Positions 9,043 through 17,600 of a DNA stretch of 64,000 nucleotides are shown here, piece by piece; the stretch's first letter is position 1; every line of letters begins with the position of its first letter. Where the stretch lies: positions 4,994,001 through 5,058,000 of the forward strand of contig NZ_CP080545.1 of the NCBI RefSeq assembly GCF_019550795.1, given 5' to 3'. Source of the DNA: Paenibacillus sp. sptzw28 (lineage in GTDB: Bacteria > Bacillota > Bacilli > Paenibacillales > Paenibacillaceae). The translations under genes were made by a program, and so were the position numbers. The notes beneath the pieces were generated by a model, which did not search any database, had not been told where the DNA came from, and saw only the letters and a list, made by a program, of their open reading frames with translations.

Positions 9043-9741
9043 CTAGAATGCATCGTTCGTGCCGAACAATACCTTTACCGTCTTCAGTATAATCTTCATA
9101 TCAAATACAAAGCTTCGTTCCTGTATGTACCTGATGTCGAGTTCAACCATTTGCTTGAAGCTGAGGTTGTTACGTCCGCTTACTTGCCATAAGCCCGTGC
9201 AGCCTGGTTTAACCAACAAACGCTTCTTATCATATTTCGTATATTCCTCAACCTCGCGTGGAAGCGGCGGTCTCGGACCGACCAGGCTCATATCGCCCTT
9301 AAGCACGTTCCACAGCTGAGGTAGCTCGTCAATGCTTGTTTTCCGGATAAACCTGCCGATTCGGGTTATTCTCGGATCCTCTTTCATCTTAAACATAGCA
9401 CCGCTTATTTCGTTCTTGTCCAAGAGCTCTTTGAGCAGCTCCTCGGCATTTGTTACCATAGAACGAAATTTATACATTTTGAATTCTTTCTCATTCTTCC
9501 CTACTCTCTTCTGATAAAAGAAGATCGGTCCCTTCGGATCTTCGATTTTTATCAGAATTGCAATAAGAATAAAGAGCGGAAGCAGAAGCGCGATTCCCGC
9601 AGCGGCACCGATAATATCGGTCGCCCGTTTCGCCATCAAGTACAATACGAACCTTTTGGGTTTCTTCATGTCGTAGGTTGAAGATATAAAGTTTCCATCC
9701 AGCAATAACTCGCCTTCGTTCCTTTGCGGAGACAAACTCAT
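9043..9741 (-). CDS. Initiating sugar transferase (undecaprenyl-phosphate phosphoglycosyltransferase)
   Basis: This is a monotopic phosphoglycosyltransferase of the bacterial sugar transferase family (PglC/EpsL/C-terminal WcaJ type). It loads the first sugar-1-phosphate onto undecaprenyl phosphate. A single hydrophobic re-entrant segment lies near residues 26-48, followed by KMYKFRSM, RFIRKTSIDELPQLWNV, SLVGPRPPLP and GLWQVSGRN, all hallmark blocks. At about 232 residues it is the short form without the extra N-terminal helices. The ATG at 9741 is preferred to a TTG seven codons upstream because AGGGGTGA lies five bases before it. It follows galU almost without gap. Confidence 0.92.
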   Translation of the reverse strand: MSLSPQRNEGELLLDGNFISSTYDMKKPKRFVLYLMAKRATDIIGAAAGIALLLPLFILIAILIKIEDPKGPIFFYQKRVGKNEKEFKMYKFRSMVTNAEELLKELLDKNEISGAMFKMKEDPRITRIGRFIRKTSIDELPQLWNVLKGDMSLVGPRPPLPREVEEYTKYDKKRLLVKPGCTGLWQVSGRNNLSFKQMVELDIRYIQERSFVFDMKIILKTVKVLFGTNDAF

Positions 9742-9764
9742 CTCACTCACCCCTATCGTCAAAA

Positions 9765-10658
9765 TTAAGAATGGTATTTCTTCAACTGCTCATTTTCCAG
9801 AATTTCCTCTAATGCCGTTAGTAAAGGCATCCTCAATTCATTGTTCAGCAGCGCAAAATCAAGCATTGTTGTGATGAAGCCCAGCTTTTCCCCGACATCG
9901 TAACGTTTACCGTCGAAATCGTATGCGTAAACGCCCTGCTGTTCATTTAATCTTTGAATGGCATCCGTGAGCTGGATCTCCCCGCCGGCTCCTTCTTCCT
10001 GCATCTCTAAAAACTCAAAAATCTCCGGGGTCAGCACATATCTTCCCATAATCGCCAAATTTGAAGGGGAGCTTCCTAGTTTCGGCTTCTCAATAAATTG
10101 TCTGACCTGATACAGCTTTCCGATCGATTCTACCGGATCGACAATACCGTAACGCTCGGTTTGCTCAATCGACACGGCTTGGACGCCTATCACTGAGCGC
10201 TGAACCTGCTCATATTGCTCCATCAGCTGTCTCGTACACGGTACTTCGGCAACAACAATATCGTCCCCGAGAAGCACTGCGAACGGTTCATCTCCAATAA
10301 ATTTGCGGGCACACCAGACGGCGTGGCCAAGTCCCTTTGGTTCCTTCTGCCTGATATAATGAATATCCACATTTGATGACTTTTGCACCTCGCCGAGCAG
10401 CTCCATCTTTCCTTTTTCGAGCAAGCTGTGTTCAAGTTCAAATGCGATATCAAAGTGATCCTCGATGGCTCTCTTCCCTTTACCGGTTACGATAATGATA
10501 TCTTCGATGCCTGATTCAATCGCTTCTTCCACGATGTATTGAATAGTCGGCTTGTCTACGATGGGCAGCATTTCCTTGGGCATTGCTTTTGTTGCGGGGA
10601 GAAATCTTGTTCCTAATCCAGCCGCCGGGATAATCGCTTTTCTTACTTTCTTCATCAC
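9765..10658 (-). CDS. galU: UTP-glucose-1-phosphate uridylyltransferase
   Basis: This enzyme makes UDP-glucose, donor for polysaccharide and glycolipid synthesis. The 297-residue protein has the GalU/GtaB signature [19 protein letters not shown] near the N-terminus, then [21 protein letters not shown] and the late VGEKLGF block, at normal family length. It begins with two Met codons; either could serve. It is the first gene after the EAR-like leader and terminator in the operon, so its expression should depend on read-through, unless a separate promoter that was not seen lies in between. Confidence 0.94.
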   Translation of the reverse strand: MMKKVRKAIIPAAGLGTRFLPATKAMPKEMLPIVDKPTIQYIVEEAIESGIEDIIIVTGKGKRAIEDHFDIAFELEHSLLEKGKMELLGEVQKSSNVDIHYIRQKEPKGLGHAVWCARKFIGDEPFAVLLGDDIVVAEVPCTRQLMEQYEQVQRSVIGVQAVSIEQTERYGIVDPVESIGKLYQVRQFIEKPKLGSSPSNLAIMGRYVLTPEIFEFLEMQEEGAGGEIQLTDAIQRLNEQQGVYAYDFDGKRYDVGEKLGFITTMLDFALLNNELRMPLLTALEEILENEQLKKYHS

Positions 10659-10707
10659 TCACACACCCTATCCTGTTTATTCTCTACATCTGTCTTAATC
10701 GCTGTGT

Positions 10708-10759
10708 AAAAAAACGAGCTATGCTTTTCATTCAACTAAAAAGCATAGCTCGTTTTTTT
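10708..10759 (-). terminator. Intrinsic terminator/attenuator between BY-kinase and galU
   Basis: The arms AAACGAGCTATGCTTTT and AAAAGCATAGCTCGTTT flank a loop of about 10 bases, and the hairpin has A and T runs on its two sides, so it can act on either strand. On the minus strand it would stop the polysaccharide transcript after the kinase gene and before galU. It lies directly behind the EAR-like RNA. Confidence 0.9.
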
Positions 10760-10767
10760 AAAATGAT

Positions 10768-10899
10768 AGGGCATCAAACCCCTCCTCACATCACACCCTT
10801 GACGATTAACGTCTAAGGCTAATAATAGCCCACAGCGTGACCGAGTGCCTACATGTGATAAAGGTTCAGTAGACATCACCTACAGCCGGTGGCTGTGGT
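10768..10899 (-). ncRNA. EAR-like (eps-associated) antitermination RNA
   Basis: The segment between the kinase stop and the terminator folds into several hairpins when read on the minus strand. A closing stem CCACAGC/GCTGTGG (10892-10898 with 10830-10836) encloses a branch with GTGAT/ATCAC. A GGCTA/TAGCC hairpin follows (10817-10830), then GACG/CGTC (10801-10813), then GGG/CCC near 10770. EAR is known in Bacillales as a roughly 120-nt RNA inside eps/capsule operons, placed after the Wzz/tyrosine-kinase gene pair, that allows RNA polymerase to read through downstream terminators. Position, size and the terminator just behind it all match. The assignment rests on context and folding; a covariance-model match was not run. 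Confidence 0.72.
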
Positions 10900-11586
10900 T
10901 TATTCATTACTGCTGTAAATATAATGCTTACCTTCAGCCTTGGAGTTCACCTTGTTGTTCAGAACAACACCCAGAACTCTAGCTTTCACATGTTCCAAGC
11001 TTGCTTTTGCTTTCTTAACCAGGTCCTTCTTCACTTTTCCCGCGTGAACGACCAGAATGACGCCGTCACACATCGAGGACACGACAAGGCCGTCGGTTAC
11101 AGGCAGGATCGGCGGTGTGTCAAACAAGATAATGTCATACATACTTTTCAATTCTTCCATTATTTGTTGCATCTTATTTGATCCAAGTATTTCTGACGGG
11201 TTAGGCGGTATTGGACCGGATGTCATAATAGACAGATTATTCACACTTACATCGCGAATGACTTCCGATATATGATGCTGATTGAGCAGCACGCTTGTAA
11301 GTCCAACCCGATTCGACTGCTGGAAAGCGTAGTGTAAAGAAGGATTACGAAGATCCGCATCTATTAGCAGGACCGCTTTTCCTTCTTGCGCATAAGCAAC
11401 GGCCAAGTTCGAGACCGTTGTCGTTTTCCCTTCGCCCGAACAAGCGGATGCTACCATTAATACTTTCATTTGCTCATCAAGGCAGGAAAACTGAATATTT
11501 GTTCGAAGCGATCGATAAGCCTCTGAAACCGGTGACTTGGGATTAACAATCGTAATCAAATTGTTCGTTTTATTTTGCCGAGACAT
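10900..11586 (-). CDS. CpsD/CapB-family BY-type tyrosine kinase
   Basis: This is the cytoplasmic ATPase partner of the capsule co-polymerase. It autophosphorylates on tyrosine and controls chain export. The 228-residue protein shows Walker A (SGEGKTTT), Walker A' (VLLIDADLRNP) and Walker B (IILFDTPP). The C-terminus KHYIYSSNE has two tyrosines as the only candidate phosphorylation cluster. Start: the ATG at 11586 is chosen over a GTG four codons upstream because GGTGAGG precedes the ATG at good spacing. It overlaps the Wzz-like gene by 17 bases. The EAR-like RNA begins at its stop codon. Confidence 0.92.
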   Translation of the reverse strand: MSRQNKTNNLITIVNPKSPVSEAYRSLRTNIQFSCLDEQMKVLMVASACSGEGKTTTVSNLAVAYAQEGKAVLLIDADLRNPSLHYAFQQSNRVGLTSVLLNQHHISEVIRDVSVNNLSIMTSGPIPPNPSEILGSNKMQQIMEELKSMYDIILFDTPPILPVTDGLVVSSMCDGVILVVHAGKVKKDLVKKAKASLEHVKARVLGVVLNNKVNSKAEGKHYIYSSNE

Positions 11587-12316
11587 ATGTGCCCTCACCT
11601 ACCTGTTTATCGGATACACGCGATCTGCCTGGTTGCAGCTCTGTTTTATTCAGTTTCGCGATTTGGGCCAGCACTGGAAGCTCAAGCATCTGTTCAACGT
11701 CTTGCTCCGTCTTGATCGAGTCATCGAGATAATCCAGCAGGAATACAAGCCCGATCGCCAGCATCAAAGATACGATAAAGCTGAGCAGTATATTAATGAT
11801 AGGATTTCCGTTTATAGGGCCGGGTTCAGCATTGAGCTTCGCTTCCGATAGAATCGTGACGTTATTGACATTCATTATGCTTGGAATTTCATTCTTGAAA
11901 ACAGTTGCTACTGCATTTACAACCTCAGCAGCCCTGTCGTATGAAGTATCCGTAGCCGATATATCCATCACCTGGGACCCTTTGGCGGAGCTTACAGACA
12001 GCATGCTGCCGATACGTTCCGGGGAAGCCTTGATATCCGGGTATTTGGCAGAAACCTTATCCAATATAGCCGACGAATTAATAATCTCTATATAAGAATT
12101 TATGAGCATTATATTGGTTTCCACACTGCCAAGATCCATCTGCTGCTTTCCATCAACTTGTATAGATTTATTTACGATCAGCTTCGCGGAGGCGCTATAC
12201 ACCGGACTCGTGAACATAAAGCTCTTTATACCGGTAAGAACACAGGCGATAATGACAATTGCAGCAATTAACAAAAACCTTTTTCGAATGATTTTTAAAT
12301 ATTGTTTCAGTTCCAC
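11570..12316 (-). CDS. CpsC/YveK-family chain-length determinant (kinase activator)
   Basis: This is a Wzz-domain membrane protein of about 248 residues that sets polysaccharide chain length and activates the adjacent BY-kinase. It has one membrane helix near the N-terminus (FLLIAAIVIIACVL) and one near residue 185 (IINILLSFIVSLMLAIGL) with a proline-containing approach (AEPGPINGNP), the usual Wzz layout. The start is best placed at the GTG at 12316. The often-called ATG five codons upstream overlaps the ribosome binding site itself (GGAGG, eight bases before the GTG). The C-terminal cytoplasmic tail would contact the kinase. Confidence 0.88.
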   Translation of the reverse strand: MELKQYLKIIRKRFLLIAAIVIIACVLTGIKSFMFTSPVYSASAKLIVNKSIQVDGKQQMDLGSVETNIMLINSYIEIINSSAILDKVSAKYPDIKASPERIGSMLSVSSAKGSQVMDISATDTSYDRAAEVVNAVATVFKNEIPSIMNVNNVTILSEAKLNAEPGPINGNPIINILLSFIVSLMLAIGLVFLLDYLDDSIKTEQDVEQMLELPVLAQIAKLNKTELQPGRSRVSDKQVGEGTYVSAK

Positions 12317-12346
12317 TTGGTTTGCCTCCATTTATGTCTATTTGGA

Positions 12347-13105
12347 TTACCAAAATAACAATTTTTTTCTAGGTGGAATCGGCTCGTAACAGATAATCTC
12401 ATTGTTCCTAAGTATGTGACCGGCGTTGCTTTGATACATCTGCACGTATTCTTCTCCTAATGCTGCGCTTATGTTTTGATAGGCCTCTTGTAAGAAAAAC
12501 GTCCTGCGGAAACAATTATGGGCATCAGAAGCAATGAAATGTATCATCTTGCTGCGGCAAAGCTTCAAGGACTGTTTTCTGATTTGCCTTCCAAACAATC
12601 CTGCTACTGACTGAGCAGTAAGCTGACAGAGCGCCCCTTGATGAATGTATGGAATGAGCAAGTGCGGGGATGTAATGATTTCAGCATTCCGCTCGGGATG
12701 AGCGATAACCGGCACCAATCCGCGAATAATAAATTCGTGTATAATGTCACCCAGGTACCGGGGGATATGTGACGACGGAAGCTCTAGCAAAATATAGCGG
12801 CTGCCGGCAAGTGTGCATAAGTTTCCTCGTTCCCATTCTTCGATCAGTTCTTGGTAAACTCGAATCTCCTGCCCCGTGTGAACCGTAAGGGGTATTCCCT
12901 CCTCAATCAAACTGTCGTTGAAGGCTAGAACGGCTTGTCGTATTGAGTTTGACGGGTTTTCATATGCGCCGTTAGCATGATGCGGCGTAGCTATGATTGT
13001 GTCGATACCCTGCATGACGGCGATGCGAGCCATCTCCAACGCCTCAGCCTTAGTTCTTGCACCATCATCGACTAGTGGGAGAATATGACAATGAATTTCA
13101 ATCAT
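12347..13105 (-). CDS. Tyrosine-protein phosphatase, PHP type (CpsB/CapC/YwqE)
   Basis: This is a metal-dependent phosphatase that dephosphorylates the BY-kinase. The PHP signature begins at the first residues, IEIHCHILPLVDDGA. TPHH follows near residue 45 (metal ligands), AHPERN near residue 132, and FIASDAHN near residue 190. At about 252 residues it has normal length. The ATG at 13105 is chosen because AAGGTGA precedes it; an in-frame ATG ten codons upstream lacks a site. It is the first gene of the polysaccharide operon, followed by the Wzz-like and kinase genes. Confidence 0.92.
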   Translation of the reverse strand: MIEIHCHILPLVDDGARTKAEALEMARIAVMQGIDTIIATPHHANGAYENPSNSIRQAVLAFNDSLIEEGIPLTVHTGQEIRVYQELIEEWERGNLCTLAGSRYILLELPSSHIPRYLGDIIHEFIIRGLVPVIAHPERNAEIITSPHLLIPYIHQGALCQLTAQSVAGLFGRQIRKQSLKLCRSKMIHFIASDAHNCFRRTFFLQEAYQNISAALGEEYVQMYQSNAGHILRNNEIICYEPIPPRKKLLFW

Positions 13106-13193
13106 CGCTGTCACCTTAATCCAACATTTTGTCAAGCACTGTAGACAAGCATGAATATATAGTACAATTTGTGGTTAAGATGAATAATGTGTA

Positions 13194-13210
13194 TGATACG
13201 ATATGTATCA
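13194..13210. promoter_or_regulatory. Palindromic operator candidate upstream of EPS operon
   Basis: TGATAC-N5-GTATCA is a perfect 6-bp inverted repeat in the divergent region between the phosphatase gene and the XRE gene, just downstream of the proposed EPS promoter. The size and symmetry suit a dimeric XRE-type regulator. Binding is an inference. Confidence 0.5.
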
Positions 13211-13222
13211 ATTTCAGTTTTT

Positions 13223-13251
13223 ACTTTACGATACAGAACGTAACATGTCAA
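13223..13251 (-). promoter_or_regulatory. Candidate promoter of the EPS operon with an inverted repeat in the spacer
   Basis: On the minus strand TTGACA (13246-13251) is followed after 17 bases by TAAAGT (13223-13228). The spacer holds an inverted repeat TTACG-N8-CGTAA (13226-13243). A repressor bound there would block RNA polymerase. The -10 is only a 4/6 match, so the promoter call is moderate. Confidence 0.5.
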
Positions 13252-13356
13252 GGCCTTTTTCATAGTTTTTACAAGATTGCGACGTTTTGTTGCATAGCAT
13301 GCAATTGTAAGCGTTTCGTATTAATATGTTGTTATGGTTAGTTTAGGAGGCGTATT

Positions 13357-13725
13357 ATGAACATTGGTAGCCGCATTGCAAAATTGAGGGAGGATCGGGG
13401 GTGGACTCAAGAACAGACAGCAGCATCACTCGGAATTTCTCGCGCTGCCCTATCCCATTATGAGAAAAACCGTAGAGAACCGGACACGGATACACTTTCG
13501 AAGTTTGCCGACCTGTTCCATGTCTCTGTCGACTACCTGGTCGGTCGAACCAATTCTCCTCAGGTAACCTTGGATGAACCGATTAGGGAATTTGTCGATC
13601 AATTGGAGCTAGCCGACGAGGAATTGTTAAAAAAATTCGATTTAACAATAGATGGCCGGAAATTATCCGCAGACGAAGCGCGACGTTTCATTGCTTTCGT
13701 ACGTGCGGAGAGAATGATGAATTAG
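13357..13725 (+). CDS. XRE-family HTH regulator
   Basis: This is a 122-residue DNA-binding protein. Residues 4-60 form a lambda-repressor-type helix-turn-helix: IAKLREDRGWTQEQTAASLG, then ISRAALSHYEKNRREP as the recognition part, then the familiar LSKFADLFHVSVDYLVGR. The C-terminal 60 residues are acidic/helical and end in RRFIAFVRAER, probably for dimerisation. AGGAGG stands before the ATG. It diverges from the EPS operon, with inverted repeats in between, and it converges on two small paralogous genes. By position it may play the role that SinR plays in Bacillus, although its C-terminal half does not look like SinR. Target genes are inferred, not shown. Confidence 0.88.
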   Translation: MNIGSRIAKLREDRGWTQEQTAASLGISRAALSHYEKNRREPDTDTLSKFADLFHVSVDYLVGRTNSPQVTLDEPIREFVDQLELADEELLKKFDLTIDGRKLSADEARRFIAFVRAERMMN

Positions 13726-13739
13726 TGCTACACTCCGAA

Positions 13740-13780
13740 ACAAAACCATAGTGCGGCAAATTGCCGGCTATGGTTTTGTC
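13740..13780. terminator. Bidirectional terminator between XRE gene and small ORF A
   Basis: An 11-bp stem ACAAAACCATA/TATGGTTTTGT carries an inner GGCAA/TTGCC extension and has T-rich flanks on both strands. It lies 15 bases after the XRE stop and 16 bases after the stop of the convergent small gene, so it can serve both. Confidence 0.82.
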
Positions 13781-13795
13781 TAATTTTGGGGCTAT

Positions 13796-13936
13796 TTATG
13801 ATTTGCTTGGAGGGAATAAATCGTAAGGCCACCTTGAACGATTAATACCAAGTTGTTCCAGTATCGTAAATATATCAAGCTCCTGCGACTTGCGCTCTTC
13901 CAGCTCTTCTTCCGAATGCTGCTCATTTGTTTTCAT
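13796..13936 (-). CDS. Small conserved-motif protein A (46 aa)
   Basis: This is an unrecognised 46-residue protein. AGGAG lies before its ATG at 13936, and its stop is at 13796. The N-terminal half is charged (MKTNEQHSEEELEERKSQ). The C-terminal half reads ELDIFTILEQLGINRSRW, then PYDLFPPSKS. The same core recurs in the second small gene 320 bases upstream (EIDVKLLLEQMGIDQSKW, then QYEEMP), so the two are paralogues, which argues for real coding. It is convergent with the XRE regulator and shares its terminator. A small regulatory binding partner of that regulator is one idea. It is not a recognisable SinI, Sda or Spo0E protein. Confidence 0.72.
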   Translation of the reverse strand: MKTNEQHSEEELEERKSQELDIFTILEQLGINRSRWPYDLFPPSKS

Positions 13937-14070
13937 ATTCTCCGACTCCTAATCTCTCTTGTTTTTTCCAAGACGGTATAAAACCGCTACCCGCGAAAAA
14001 CATTCCTCGACCGATTTGCCGGAAACATGACGACCTACAACTTAGCACACCTTATTTATATGATTCGTAG

Positions 14071-14082
14071 CCCCCCCCCCCC
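14071..14082. repeat. Homopolymeric C12 tract
   Basis: Twelve consecutive C residues lie between the two small paralogous genes, in non-coding sequence. Such tracts are prone to slippage. On the minus strand it is a G12 run about 135 bases upstream of the start of small gene A. Confidence 0.9.
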
Positions 14083-14256
14083 GATTATGGCCATGGACGG
14101 AAAGAAATCTCTGCAAAGTTTCTATCCGTGTCCGTATCACCAAGTGGAGCCGGCCGCTTATTTTATGTATTAATTTCCTAATTAGACTTATTAAGGGAAT
14201 AAATGAGTAAAAGAAAAGGAGAGGAAACCAGCTATTTGCAGTTTATAAGTCTATTC

Positions 14257-14421
14257 TTAAGAATAACTCAAAACAAGATTCATTCTCTTCACAGAAGGCA
14301 TTTCCTCGTACTGCCATTTCGATTGATCGATCCCCATTTGTTCCAATAATAATTTAACGTCAATTTCTTTTGGCTTTGATCGTGTCAAATTCATAATGAT
14401 CTTCTCGGATGCTTCCTTCAT
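14257..14421 (-). CDS. Small conserved-motif protein B (54 aa)
   Basis: This 54-residue protein is the paralogue of the one at 13796-13936. AGGGAG/GGAG stands before the ATG at 14421, and the stop is at 14257. After a basic-polar start (MKEASEKIIMNLTRSKPK) comes EIDVKLLLEQMGIDQSKW and QYEEMPSVKR, matching protein A at the positions E-[IL]-D-[IV], L-E-Q-[LM]-G-I-[ND], S-[KR]-W, Y and P. A TATAAT hexamer lies about 44 bases upstream. The predicted helix followed by W..Y...P suggests a short protein-protein contact element. Function unknown; association with the XRE regulator is by neighbourhood only. Confidence 0.72.
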   Translation of the reverse strand: MKEASEKIIMNLTRSKPKEIDVKLLLEQMGIDQSKWQYEEMPSVKRMNLVLSYS

Positions 14422-14464
14422 TGGCTCCACTCCCTAATTTTTATCTCTCTGGGCAACTGTTGCT

Positions 14465-14470
14465 ATTATA
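14465..14470 (-). promoter_or_regulatory. -10 box candidate for small ORF B
   Basis: A perfect TATAAT on the minus strand lies 44 bases upstream of the start of small gene B. No good -35 at 17 bases was found, so this is a partial promoter call. Confidence 0.4.
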
Positions 14471-14593
14471 GCGAATTCAAACCGCAAAGTATGTCGAAGG
14501 TTGCGGGCCGGAGGACACAATCTTTTTGTTTTTTTGTCGGTTTTTGAAAATTGCAGACTTTTGCATATTTATATCCGTAGAACTATTTTATTT

Positions 14594-14631
14594 AAAAAAA
14601 TAACCCGAAAATCCTGTATGGACTTTCGGGC
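14594..14631 (-). terminator. Terminator of glutamate synthase gene
   Basis: Read on the minus strand, CCCGAAAGTCC pairs with GGATTTTCGGG (one mismatch) around a short loop and is followed by TTATTTTTTT. It lies about 20 bases after the gltA stop codon. Confidence 0.88.
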
Positions 14632-14649
14632 TTTCGATGTGTTTTTATT

Positions 14650-17600
14650 TTAGTTCCCGCCTACACGGGCCAGCTCCTTCATATTCGCTTCAAACGCTGC
14701 AAGCAGCGCATCATCTCCGGCAAGACCGGACTGCTCCATTTTCTCAATTTGCTCGAGCATCCGTTTATAGTCCTTCGGAATAACCTTCACGAATTTGGAG
14801 AGGGACGATTCCCAATCGGATAATACCCTGTCTCCGACCGCACTTCCCGTATTTTGTACGTGGCGCTCGATCATACCGCGCAATTCGGCCGTTTCGCCCG
14901 CAGTCTCCACACGTTCCAGCAGTACCATTTCGAGATTACAGTGCTTGTAGAAGTCGCCCGACTCATCGAGTACGTATGCGACACCACCCGACATTCCCGC
15001 TGCGAAGTTACGCCCTGTAGAGCCGAGAATGACGACGCGACCGCCTGTCATGTACTCGCAGCCATGATCGCCGACACCTTCGACTACGACTTTCACGCCG
15101 GAATTCCGTACGGCGAAACGTTCGCCGGCAATACCGCGAATGTATGCTTCGCCGTTTGTTGCCCCGTAGAACGCCGTGTTGCCGATAATAACGTTCTCTT
15201 CGGCTTTGAAGGTTGATTTCGGCGAAGGAGCCACAATGATTTTACCGCCGGATAGTCCCTTGCCTACATAGTCGTTCGAGTCGCCTTCGAGCGATAGGGT
15301 AATCCCCTTTGGCACGAACGCGCCGAAGCTTTGCCCCGCCGAGCCGACAAAGTGGAAGGAAATCGTATCCTCCGGTAGACCTTTTGCCCCATAACAGCGG
15401 GTCACTTCACTACCCACAATCGTACCGACTACGCGGTTGATATTGTGGATTGGAAGTGTCGCCCGTACCTGCTCTCCGCTCTCAAGCGCCGGTCTGGCAA
15501 GCGGAAGCAGCTTCTGCATATCAAGCGATTCCTCGAGCTTGTGATCCTGCTCCTGAACGCAGTACCGGACAGCGTCCTGAGGAAGCTCCGCTTGGTGAAG
15601 CAGTCCGGTAAGGTCGATCCCTTTGAGCTTGTAATGCTCGACCAGCGTCTTCGTGTGAAGACGATCGACTCGCCCGACCATTTCCGTAATGGTACGGAAA
15701 CCGAGCTGAGCCATAATTTCACGCAGCTCTTGTGCCACGAACAGCATGTAATTCACCACATGGCCCGGATCGCCCATGAACTTCTTGCGCAGGTCGGGAT
15801 TTTGCGTCGCCACTCCCACCGGACATGTGTCGAGCTGGCAGACACGCATCATGACGCATCCGAGAACAACAAGCGGAGCCGTCGAAAATCCGAATTCTTC
15901 AGCGCCCAGCAAAGCGGCGATTGCAAGGTCGCGTCCGTTCATTATTTTGCCGTCCGTTTCAACAACGACACGGTCGCGAAGATTGTTGAGCATAAGTGTT
16001 TGATGCGTTTCCGCAAGGCCCAGCTCCCACGGCATACCCGCGTGACGGATGGATGCCAGCGGCGAGGCCCCGGTTCCGCCGTCGTAGCCGCTTATAAGGA
16101 TTACATCGGCACGGCCTTTGGCCACGCCTGCGGCAATCGTTCCGACACCCACTTCGGAAACCAGCTTCACATTAATCCGCGCGCGAGGATTCGCGTTCTT
16201 CAGATCATGGATAAGCTCCGCCAAGTCCTCGATCGAGTATATATCATGGTGCGGCGGCGGCGAGATGAGACCGACACCAGGCGTTGAGCCGCGTACCTCG
16301 GCGACCCAAGGATACACTTTGCGTCCCGGCAGCTGTCCGCCTTCGCCGGGCTTTGCGCCCTGCGCCATTTTGATTTGAATTTCATCCGCGTTAACAAGGT
16401 AGTTGCTCGTAACGCCGAAACGTCCGGAAGCGACCTGTTTGATGGCGCTGCGGCGGGAATCGCCGTTGCTGTCCGGGATGAAGCGCGCCGGATCTTCTCC
16501 GCCTTCGCCGGTATTCGATTTGCCGCCAATGCGGTTCATCGCGATAGCGAGCGATTCATGTGCTTCTTTGCTGATCGAACCGAAGGACATCGCGCCGGTT
16601 TTGAACCGTTTGACGATAGATTCCACCGACTCGACTTCTTCAAGAGGCACCGGTTCGGCGCTGAATTTGAAGTCAAGGAGCGATCGAAGCGTCAGATGCT
16701 TCTTATCCTCACCCTGGACCAGTTCGGAAAACTTCTTGTAAAGCTTGTAATCGTTCGAACGAGAAGCCATTTGCAGCGTATGAATCGTCTGAGGGCTGAA
16801 TAAATGGTCTTCTCCGTCTTTACGCCATTGATATTCACCGCCGGAGTCAAGCTCCTTCTCGGCGCCTTCCTGCTCCGCAAATGCCCGGTTATGATGTGCA
16901 AGATTCTCCTGCGCAATAACATCAAGGCCGATGCCGCCGATACGGGACGGCGTCCACGTGAAGTACTCGTCCACGAGCTCTTCCTTGAGACCGACCGCTT
17001 CGAAAATTTGTGCGCCCCGGTATGATTGAATCGTTGAAATACCCATTTTGGATAGAATTTTGACGATGCCTTTAGTTGCAGCTTTAATGAAGTTTTTAAC
17101 CGCTTTCTCATGTGTAATGCCTCTCAGCATGCCTTGGCGGATCATATCGTCCAGCGTTTCGAATGCCAGATACGGGTTCACCGCACTCACGCCATAACCG
17201 AGCAGCAGTGCAAAATGATGCACTTCGCGCGGTTCGCCGGATTCCAGAAGCAGGCTTACCTTAGTGCGTGAGCCTTCGCGTATCAGATGGTGATGCAGGG
17301 CTGAAATTGCCAGCAGCGCCGGAATCGCAGCATTCTCGCGATCGATTCCCCGGTCGGACAGGATTAATATATTATGGCCTTTGGCGATAACGCGGTCGGC
17401 CGCTTCACACATTTGGTTAATCGCCGCACGCATTCCCGCTTCGCCTTCGGCCGCGTGGAACAAGATCGGCAGCGTAATGGCTTTGAAGCCGGGACGGCGC
17501 ACATGCCGCAGCTTCGCGAATTCTTCGTTCGACAGTACCGGCGATGCCAGCTTGATGTGTCGGCAGCTCTCCGGCTCCGGATTGAGCAAATTGCGCTCAG

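Noticed and set aside
10660..10900. Known metabolite riboswitch (c-di-GMP, c-di-AMP, ZTP) before galU
   Set aside because: Their conserved core sequences are absent; position and structure fit an EAR element better.
13796..13936. Small protein A as a Spo0E-type phosphatase, because it contains SQELD
   Set aside because: In Spo0E the SQELD motif ends a two-helix hairpin of fixed spacing. Here it opens the conserved core, and the paralogue B lacks it (PKEID).
13796..14421. Small proteins A and B as SinI
   Set aside because: The SinI core (LD..WV.LI..A...GIS..EIR) is not present; only length and neighbourhood are similar.
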